A stretch of 64,000 nucleotides of DNA from positions 43,153,322 through 43,217,321 of the forward strand of contig NC_089782.1 of the NCBI RefSeq assembly GCF_040412425.1. Reading direction: 5' to 3'. The translations under genes and the position numbers were made by a program. The stretch is from Macrobrachium rosenbergii. Lineage: Eukaryota > Arthropoda > Malacostraca > Decapoda > Palaemonidae. Below, piece after piece: positions 36,640 through 64,000 of the stretch; within the stretch, counting starts at the first letter, position 1; every line of letters starts with the position of its first letter. Under the pieces are notes generated by a model, which saw nothing but the letters and a program-made list of their open reading frames with translations, was not told where the DNA came from and did no database searches.

Positions 36640-39290
36640 AATTTTGCAGCAGGCTATTTTAGGTATGAGCAGAGGATCCTATTCTGTAGACTTCCCATTT
36701 GTATCCAGCTTCACCAGAAAGTTCTTTGGATGGTTTTGGAAGGTTACTTTCCTTGTGTTGGAAGGTTACTTTCCCTGTGACTGTCGAGAAAATAAGTAGG
36801 TTGTTCTCCTCAAGTTTCTAGATATAATGGCATATGCAGCCAAAGCTAAGGAGTTGTTTTTGTTCTTATTAATACATCCTTCAAGAGGACTTATGTGCTG
36901 ACTAGGCCTTTATTCAATCATGTTAGCTTCATCTGGAGATTGGTAGGAGTGGTCCATTGGTGTCATTACCCAGCGACTTGCAGAAATTGCACAGCCTATT
37001 GAGGAGTAGCGTCGTCTAGGTTTCTCTTGAAAGCTTCCATAGTTTCCTTCTTAGTTGTTACTGCTTGCAGTTTCCCCTGGGCTTCCTAAAGTTGTCCGTA
37101 GTTACACTTGTCATTCATTACTGATTTTGTAGTATACAGTACTAGTATTCACATATGTTCGGTTATTATAACCTAGCATAGTTTATTATTTCTTTGTTTC
37201 TTTGTCATTGAGGTGTTTGGTAATTAATTTTACTTTTGTTTTCAGTATTTTTTGGTGTATTTTTTTGTGTATCTCCAAATACTTGCCATTTTTTAGTCAC
37301 TGCTTTGTGTATTATTTCTTGTTAATTTCATGTAATAAGGTGTACATTTTTGTTAATGTTCTATCTTTGCTCTTGTGGTGTTTTGATGCTGAGAATATTG
37401 GTCTAATATTGAGTCATGATTTGTAGGTTCCTAAAGTGATACTGAACTGAAGAACCAAAATACAGTGAATGAAGTAGGTATTGGTAAATGGAATGGAATT
37501 TAGGCAGTCAAAAGCAACGGCCAGCAAAATAAGATTATTACTGAATGGTTGAACACATGAAGTATTATACAGGTAGATGCAGTCTTAAGTATCTAAGGAG
37601 AGAAGAATTTGATAGAAGAATAAGTGCTGGTGAAGAAATAACCAAAAAATAAAATACTTGTTCTGGCCATCTGGAATTCTGCACTAATACTTCATAATGA
37701 TTCCTCTTGGTCTCAGCAGGATATCAGGGAGTGCAGTCCTACTGCATCTGTTTAACCACTGAAAATTCCTGGAAGTACAGTTATAAACATTATCAGGACT
37801 TTTTTCCACTGCCACTGTTTGCCCGAGTGACTAATGGGTTCAGCTCAACAATTCACCAGACTAAAATAGAATTCTTAAAATTTTGTCACTGAAAACTTTC
37901 TCCCATTTGAAACTCTCTCCGGCCATGAGACCATCTTGTTTAGGACCAAGAATCCTTTTGCCTAATACCATATCATCCCTCCATTGGTGGTTGTTTCTTC
38001 CGAAGGTAAGCAGGCTCTGTGGATTTTCAGCCAGAATAACCCAAGCAAGACAACAGCTTTCTCCAAGGTTGTCTTTAGTCCCAGATTTTGTGGTTAAAAC
38101 CAGGTTTCATGAAAGAATGATGATGTCTTACCTGCAAGTTCTGCAAAGAACTACGAAGCAGTCAAGGAAGGGGAAGATGGTCGTCTGTGCTAGTCAGAGC
38201 ACTTAATCTGTTCACAGACGAGAAGATTCTGCAGACCAGAGTGTGCCACATAATTTGTATTAGTGCAGGCATGACATTGAATGACTTGGAGTGACACTTC
38301 GTTTTGACTGAGAAAATTTATCTGCAAGATGCATAGTATCAGTAGAGAACGGTTATGCTGCCACCAAGGTAAGTATATACAGTATACTGTATAACCATCA
38401 TGTCACAGTCTTGTTCTTATGGTTCTTAAGTAAATGTACTAAACCTGTTACTCAAGTTGCAGACATCTGCAACTTTGATGACATTCAATTTCAGAAATGC
38501 CTCCCAGAGATCGTTGGACACATACTGGATAAGGCTAGCAGTAGAAGCCTAGAAGGTATGAAAGTTATTCTCTTGCTTCCAACATTATCTCTATTCAGCT
38601 AATGACACATGGCTGTCAGTCAATGTATCTGCTACCACCTTCGGGAACTCAACCCAGTTTTGACATGATCTATCACTTTTGCCTTCAAAATGAAAATTCC
38701 ACTGTGTGTTTCCTTGGTCGTCGTCTTCATGGAAGTCCTGACTAGCAATGGGAGTTGCATCAGCTGATAAATAAAAAAAATGTGATTTTTTAGACTCCAC
38801 TTCTTGGAGGGAATAAAAGCAATTGTGTGTGTATGTTACATTATTGCATGTGTCCATGTTCAAGTTATAAGCTCTTAAACATTCTTCCAGTACCTTCATG
38901 CACTCTCTCTCTCATTATACTATAAGTTTAGATATACGTATTCGCAGTTTAAAAAATATTTCAACGATTTTATCTAAAATTACAACTTGATAGTTCATCA
39001 TACCTCTCAACACCTGACCTGTAAAATGCCTACGTTATCACTGCGTTGTGGAGTGTTTATTTTTGTCCAAAATCAATTTCTAGTTATTAGTAAACAATTC
39101 GTTCAATTGCCTTTGTGTGTTGCGGTAGACCCAATCGATCCCAGAATGAAGAAGAGCAATACACAGACTTCGCTATACTAAATTAATCAGAAAACAGAAT
39201 GAGGAACCTGCATGAGTATTATAACAGGTTTTACAATGAATTACCTGCATAAAGAATTTCATAACTTTTACTGTACCTCCGTTCATATTC
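36640..39290. other. Intergenic, no recognised gene
   Basis: Frames at plus 37883-38206, plus 38411-38602 and minus 38591-38899 are unrecognised. The last is a true ATG-to-TAG frame of 102 codons, acidic in its C-terminal half (DFHEDDDQGNTQ), with no visible splice partners or family. A 20-bp duplication (GGAAGGTTACTTTCC) lies near 36738-36775. Confidence 0.35.
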
Positions 39291-39309
39291 TCTTTCTTCC
39301 ATCCTACTG

Positions 39310-39465
39310 TCCACCCTCTCCTAACTATTGATTCATAGTGCAACTGCAAGGTTTTCCTCCTGTTACACCTTTCAAACTATTACTATCAATTTCTGTTTCA
39401 GCTCTGAATGGCCTTAGTTGCCCCAGTGTTTGGCATGTATGCCTAAAATCTATATAAATAAAAAA
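39310..39465 (+). repeat. SINE-like interspersed repeat, copy 1
   Basis: Contains TAGTGCAACTGCAAGGTTTT, CCTCCTGTTACACC, CAGCTCTGAATGGCC and CCCAGTGTTTGGC, ending in an AATAAA-rich tail. The same blocks occur in the same order at about 50640-50865 (TAGTGCAACTATGTGGTTTTCCTCC; AGCACTGAATGATG; CTCAGTGCTTGGC). I recall this family from decapod DNA. Confidence 0.55.
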
Positions 39466-40599
39466 ACCTGCATAGCCTACTGTACAACTAAATATGAATG
39501 ACATACAGCATCTCTTGTCCCTGAAAACACAACAATTTAATCATTCCTTTCAATGGACAAAGAACTGGTAGGGCTATATTATTCGGAAAAATCCCAAAGC
39601 AATAGAATGCAGCTCAATTTGTTTATGAACGTCCCCTTATTCACGCAATTGATTTGCAACAAGCCTGGCCATGCTTTTGGTAATGCACGTGTGTTCGTTT
39701 TCTATAAACAAAAGCATCCGTAATTTTTGTATGTTTCATACTGTTTTTTGGTGGAAGGAATTTAATTTGATTTCTCCTGTATGATATGGTTAATATTCAA
39801 CAACTGACGCTTTTCTTGATATTCTAACGATAAAGATTGCTGGCTAGACTGCTATTTTATTACAAAAGGTGTGACTCATAGCAGTCATAGCTATATGGGA
39901 TGAGGTCACGCACCCCTAGAAAGTATAGCGCCATAGCTGGCTTTCATGAGTATGCGCAAACTCGAATGAACAATCAGTACTTTTCTTTTATATGGGAAAA
40001 AATGTTTTTGGATGTGGTTATTTGGCATATATGACGATGTTATTATTTTTGTAAACAGATGAGCGAGCACTGTAATGTGATAGTAAACAAATCCCAAGTA
40101 TTTTCAAGGAGGTTGCCGGATGAGTTTCTTTAAAGGGGTAAGAAGCAGCATACCTCCAAATGAGTTGTGCAACAAGGAAATTTGATACAGTCTGCACAGA
40201 CAGAACGAAAACGAAAGCTTCGAAATTCAAGATTTAAAATCTTAATGAAAGAAAGCTAAGTAAAACGGGAAAATACCTCAACAGTCTTTTTTTGTATTTA
40301 GATATCCTTTACGTTATTTACAAGCTAACGCTAAATGAAGAAATGTTGAAACCAAATTTATTTTAGAACAAGTAAATCTTCGCTGATACTCACTTGCAAT
40401 AGTATCGATAATCGAAAGTTGTTACTGAAAGCAGCACTGTGTTTTATACCCGGATACATCAAAACACATAACAAAAAAGTAATTTACCGAAAAAATATTA
40501 CTAATCTTATTTTACTATGCCACTTTATAAAATAGATGTAATTATAGAAATGAAATTTCAATGAAAAAAATTGACTTTTTACAGACCCATATTCCTCTT

Positions 40600-41400
40600 T
40601 GAATCATGGCGTCCCTACTGACAGTGAGGGGAGTATTTCCAACAACTTCGATTGTTGGTATGACCGATGTCCCAACCCAAAGTTCATCTGACACGCCTAA
40701 ATCATTAATTATTTTCGGCGAAGCGGCGTATTTTTAAGGTAAAGTACTCTAGATACTACGTGGAATTCGGATATATCAATGTATTCCTTCAGTGGAAAGG
40801 GAAGAACTGTCAAACTGTGATGCGGGAGGCGAAATATGGCCTGTTAGAAATTCTCGTTTTGGGGGACCTTAGGCCACTGGCTTTTTGACCCGATAAGTAA
40901 ACAACCCCAGGCAGGTGCACAGAGCTGGCCTGTCAACACCTTGCGTAATCGTAACGGGGTCATTTTAGCGTCATTTAAGGTGCCATTTAAGTGATAGATT
41001 TCATCTGATATTTCCCATAACGAAATCGCGAGGTCTTTCACCAAGGCTACCCCGCCAGCGTCAGGATTCTTTAGATTCTGGGCACGTTCTTGGGGTGGTC
41101 ATGTGTCTTGGATGTGACCGCCGAACGTGACCAGCATAAATGACATTTTGGTAATGGTATGATCAAATAATTTAATGAATTTCACACTTGCAATTTGTAG
41201 GGGAGGGTAGGTAGCCTACTGTAGGTCTTTTTGTTCTTAAAGTGGTTTGCAGACATTAGCCTTTAGCCATTAGCCTTTATTGTGCCTTGTGCATTTTTTT
41301 ACCTTTGTTGTGGGGAGAAACTTCTCATTGTTAGTGTTTCTACTAATTATTAAATAACAGAACAACAAAAGATGGCATATCCGAACCCTTATGGAATGGC
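40600..41400. promoter_or_regulatory. CpG-richer stretch, candidate PPP1R7 promoter
   Basis: CpG dinucleotides are visibly denser here (for example around 40700-40730, 40930-40970, 41020-41130) than in the flanking AT-rich DNA. PPP1R7's first coding exon begins 3 bases after a splice acceptor (43820), so its transcription start must lie upstream, and this is the nearest stretch of promoter-like composition. No TATA or initiator element is asserted. An open minus-strand frame (about 41074-40844) and a short plus-strand frame (41372-41497) also lie here. Confidence 0.3.
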
Positions 41401-41497
41401 ACAACCTCAAAGCAGTAACATTGGAAATGATGCAAATCTTCAAATTTTTATCGATATGTACACAATTTATAATTCACCGGACCACTGTGTTTATTAG
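41372..41497 (+). CDS. Short hypothetical ORF (41 codons)
   Basis: ATG to TAG frame beginning MAYPNPYGMAQPQSSNIG and continuing NDANLQIFIDMYTIYN. It follows an acceptor-like TAAATAACAG, so it could be the start of a spliced gene or a short upstream frame in the PPP1R7 transcript. The composition looks more protein-like than the many low-complexity frames around it. I do not recognise a family. The hydrophobic/aromatic run followed by Cys faintly recalls small Tim chaperone N-termini, but the twin CX3C motif is absent. No clear donor precedes the stop. Confidence 0.2.
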   Translation: MAYPNPYGMAQPQSSNIGNDANLQIFIDMYTIYNSPDHCVY

Positions 41498-42131
41498 AAA
41501 AATTCCAAAAGGACCATTATTTGACTTTCTGATTTTAAATTTAGTTTTACTGAGGAACTAAAATGTTACAGTGTTATAAAAAATAGTGGCGTTAGTAATA
41601 CAGGAATATATCTTAACCTAACCTAATCTAGGGTACCATGCCCTGTATGACTGGGCTGCTTCATTTCTTCATGGATCTCCCCTTAACCTAGCCAAAGAAT
41701 TATGCCAATAATGTAGGCCTTGTATTTAAAGGGCTATATACATCATAATTTAACTTAATCTAGGCCCAGTACCTAGGCTGTAGGGTACTATTTTGCTTGA
41801 CTTGGGCGACCTGTGCCCTTCCTGGACCCTTAACCTTGCTTAAAATTATGCCAGTAGTAAATATAGGGATACAGCCAAACCTAATGTAATGTACAGTGTC
41901 TTACTGTAGTAATGTGACTGGCTTGAACCCTACCTTTAATCTTGCATATAGTTTTCTTATGACGCTTTTTACTTCAAGCTTGGGAAGATAAGGCTGTACT
42001 TCTAAAGGGTTATGGGGGACAGGCACAATTTGACAACTTAGACCAGTGAGTGAACCATGTGCACAATGTTTCTTAGAAACCTGTAATGAACTACATTATT
42101 ATGTCGCCTACTGATTCTTATGAAGTCTATA

Positions 42132-42370
42132 CAGGCAGTCCCTGGTTATTGGCAGGGGTTCCGTTCCGACACTGCTGTGATAAGTGAAAATCACCGATAA
42201 CTGAAAATTGATGATTTCCAGTTATCGGCGCCTCTGTTAGGTATGTATTGGCACCAATATGCGGAAATTGACGTATTTCGGCACCGAAAATCACCAATTT
42301 TCGTTGCTAGACAAGCCCTGAAAAACCGAATCGCTGATAACGGAGCCCACCGATAACCAGGGACTGCCTG
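42132..42370 (-). mobile_element. TA-flanked MITE, second copy (opposite orientation)
   Basis: TIRs CAGGCAGTCCCTGGTTATTG and its inverse at the right, with TA directly outside (42130-42131, 42371-42372). Internal blocks such as TTGCTAGACAAG, TTGGTATGTATTGGCACCAA-like text and GCCTCTGTTAGGTATGTATTG match the inverse of 28091-28402. It is shorter (239 versus 312 bp) through internal deletion. Confidence 0.85.
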
Positions 42371-42669
42371 TACACAGCTTTGGCAGGTGGTGCCTTCTGT
42401 TAGATATGATAAGAACAATTCAGACAGTTTATGCATGACTTGAGGTGCAAGGAAAGTATTATAGGGCTAAATTGTTGAACAGCTGAAGGTGAAAGGATCT
42501 TAAAGATTCAGAATATTTACTTTGAGAATTTATCAGGCAGTACAGGTCAGAAATTATAAAATTAGTATGTCAGAGATGAACAGAAGAGATTTCACAAGCA
42601 TCAGGTAAAGGGTAGATGCTTTCACAAGATGGAGACCTGTAAAAAGACCCAGGAATCATAGAGAAATGG

Positions 42670-42711
42670 GACACACACACACACACACACACTCTCTCTC
42701 TCTCTCTCTCT
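42670..42711. repeat. (AC)n(TC)n microsatellite
   Basis: About 11 AC units followed by about 10 TC units. Confidence 0.9.
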
Positions 42712-43822
42712 CGGCACTACACAAGCAACAGCAGCAACTGTAGGCATAACTTTGAACCAGCTGCTCTCACTATCTCTCCTTTGCCCAAGACTAGCTAGGC
42801 TTGCTCTTAAGCAATATTACCCAACCTCAGCTTGTTTCTGGCATTCCCCAGGCTTAACCTCTAATGGTGCCCAAAACTCCAGGTACTTTTTAAGCCGCAT
42901 TGACTAGTCATAACCTGTGGGAAGCATGCTCCTGCCTCCACCACTTCCCTGCAGTGTCTCTCTCCCCTCTTTCTCAAGCCAAATGCAGACCAGTCCAGTA
43001 ACTGTACATTGTTTAATGAAAATCCCTTTTTCCAACTTTGGAGACATTACATAACATCCAGTGGCTTGCGGCTTCTTTCTTGACCTTCGTCAGTTGCTTG
43101 CTCTGTTTAGGAACTTGCTAAATAACATTACTGTACTGGAATTGGGCACAGGTATTATACTCAGTTTTGGTCTTTCTGCTGCTTCCTACTCCATCAGTCT
43201 CCCATGAGCCAAAGGTTCTCACTGCACTGCCTCCACACCATTTGTTACCAGTTATGGATTAGCTAGTCCAAAGATCTGCAGTTCCTGTATCCTCCACTAC
43301 CCAAGTATATACAGTATATGGTTTATGTAATGTCATTACTGTATACCTGTATGTACTGTATATGCTTTGTAATTATTGTCATGTTCAATTTTTCCTAAGC
43401 AAACCACAAATGAATTACCAGTCATTAAAAAACCCCACTTAATTGAATTATTTTTCTAACTACAGTGCATATAAGAAAACATGACAGTACAGTATTATTA
43501 AAAATACAGACCTTCAAAAAATTTTGTAGAAAAAATTAATTCTTGCTTTTCATAAATTGGTAATGTGAAAGAATTTTAATTGTTCCCTGATTTGCAAGAA
43601 CGTCAGTGAAACTTTGCAAATCAAAGGAAAAGATTTTGGAAAGACAGGAATTGTAGTTCGCCGCAAAGAACAACAGATTTTATGTAGACTTTGCTTGATG
43701 AGTTTGTATGAAGTTATTATAACTTAATTTACTAAAATTAGTCTGCTTGTACCTTCAAGTATGTGAAGTTCTTGTGTATATATCATCATTTTAGATCTTA
43801 CTAATATTTTAATTTTCTAGGC

Positions 43823-63281
<19,459 letters not shown>

Positions 63282-64000
63282 ATTTCTGAAGTGAATTTTT
63301 TGTCTCGACGATAGCTTCCGTCAGTTCCCAAAACTGCCAAATTTTCATTGTCTTTATCAGGTACACATTAAGCGTGAGTGATTGTCTTGTTTTGCACATG
63401 TAGTATGCATTTACGTGTTAAATTTTTATGACTAACATGTTTAAGAGTACTGTAATTTACTACAAATATGCATCTCATTTTTGGTTACAGCGTAAAGATA
63501 GTAGGAACTTTAAGACAGAGTCTTGTGATTATACATTTTTTTTTATTAGAAGATAGGTATTTTATAATGTATAGTCTTACCAGTACTTCATTCTTTTAAT
63601 TTGCCAAAGAACCAAAGGAAACCATATATTTTGTGAAATATGGTCCAGCCAGTTATTTATTTTTTTCACTTATATTGGAATGGTTGCTGATTAACTGCCT
63701 CCTAGTACTTTAGTGTGAATGTTTGTTACGAAATTTTTTGTGAATGGTTGTTAATACAGTGTCTAACAAATAAGTTGTGTAATGTGCTGTGTAATGTGTC
63801 CTACATAATTTTTGCTACTGTTCAGGTCATTAATTTTATTAATCTGATAAACATTATGTGTAAATATTCATAAAAAGATATTATATTAATTGCAGTTTAT
63901 ATGACCTTATCAAGCTTAAAAATATTTTAAGCATTTTTATAGTAGAGTAGGGAACTTAGTAAGTTGTTCATTTAATAAGTTTGTTTACTTTATGTGCAGT
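63282..64000 (+). other. PPP1R7: Probable PPP1R7 3' UTR / downstream sequence
   Basis: AT-rich sequence after the proposed TAA at 63279-63281. No coding frame is recognised, and the poly(A) signal is either weak or beyond the window. Confidence 0.4.

Overview
This is a window of animal nuclear DNA. Both intact genes are intron-rich, introns end in GT/AG, and the two proteins are animal versions of conserved families. Long (AT)n and (CT)n microsatellites, Penelope-like retroelements and tRNA-derived or inverted-repeat elements that I recall from shrimp, crab and crayfish sequence suggest a decapod crustacean. That identification is inference; no mitochondrial or rRNA marker is present. There is no operon, CRISPR array, phage or bacterial system here.

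Layout. 1-13 kb is a repeat-rich intergenic zone. It holds a SINE (to 615), a 1.17-kb foldback element (1588-2754), a 6.27-6.44 kb palindrome, a PIF/Harbinger-type element with TTA duplications and a transposase N-terminal exon (8388-9460), a second foldback (12341-12919) and several (AT)n tracts. 12.9-19.25 kb is a nest of Penelope-like elements (PLEs): one 5'-truncated copy carrying a GIY-YIG endonuclease ORF (12959-13779), then two nearly identical copies lying head to head (minus 14329-16188, plus 16183-18948). Each 3' end has a hammerhead-ribozyme-like core and abuts a long (AT)n array. 19.3-23.6 kb is sparse and contains a diverged 67-bp tandem repeat.

Genes. GGCT (gamma-glutamylcyclotransferase, 4 coding exons, 23806-31274, plus strand) encodes about 182 residues with the catalytic Glu in place, and probably has one further 3'-UTR exon near 33 kb. 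PPP1R7/sds22 (leucine-rich-repeat regulator of protein phosphatase 1, 8 coding exons, 43823-63281, plus strand) encodes about 339 residues; all eight PP1-contact residues reported for the human protein are present at a constant offset of 20. Both genes look functional. Their introns are long and filled with transposable elements: a TA-flanked 0.3-kb MITE in GGCT intron 2, a 1.7-kb TA-flanked mariner/pogo-like element in PPP1R7 intron 4, and large (CT)n arrays.

Between the genes (35-43.8 kb) are AT arrays, a heavily decayed PLE of another lineage on the minus strand (about 36.0-36.6 kb), SINE-like copies, a second copy of the TA-flanked MITE, and a CpG-richer stretch (40.6-41.4 kb) that may contain the PPP1R7 promoter.

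The two genes have unrelated housekeeping roles (glutathione/gamma-glutamyl cycle; PP1 assembly) and no functional link is evident beyond shared orientation. The most unusual material is the PLE nest: an inverted PLE pair with a microhomology junction, hammerhead-like 3' ends with an atypical extra base shared by two lineages, and consistent joining to (AT)n.
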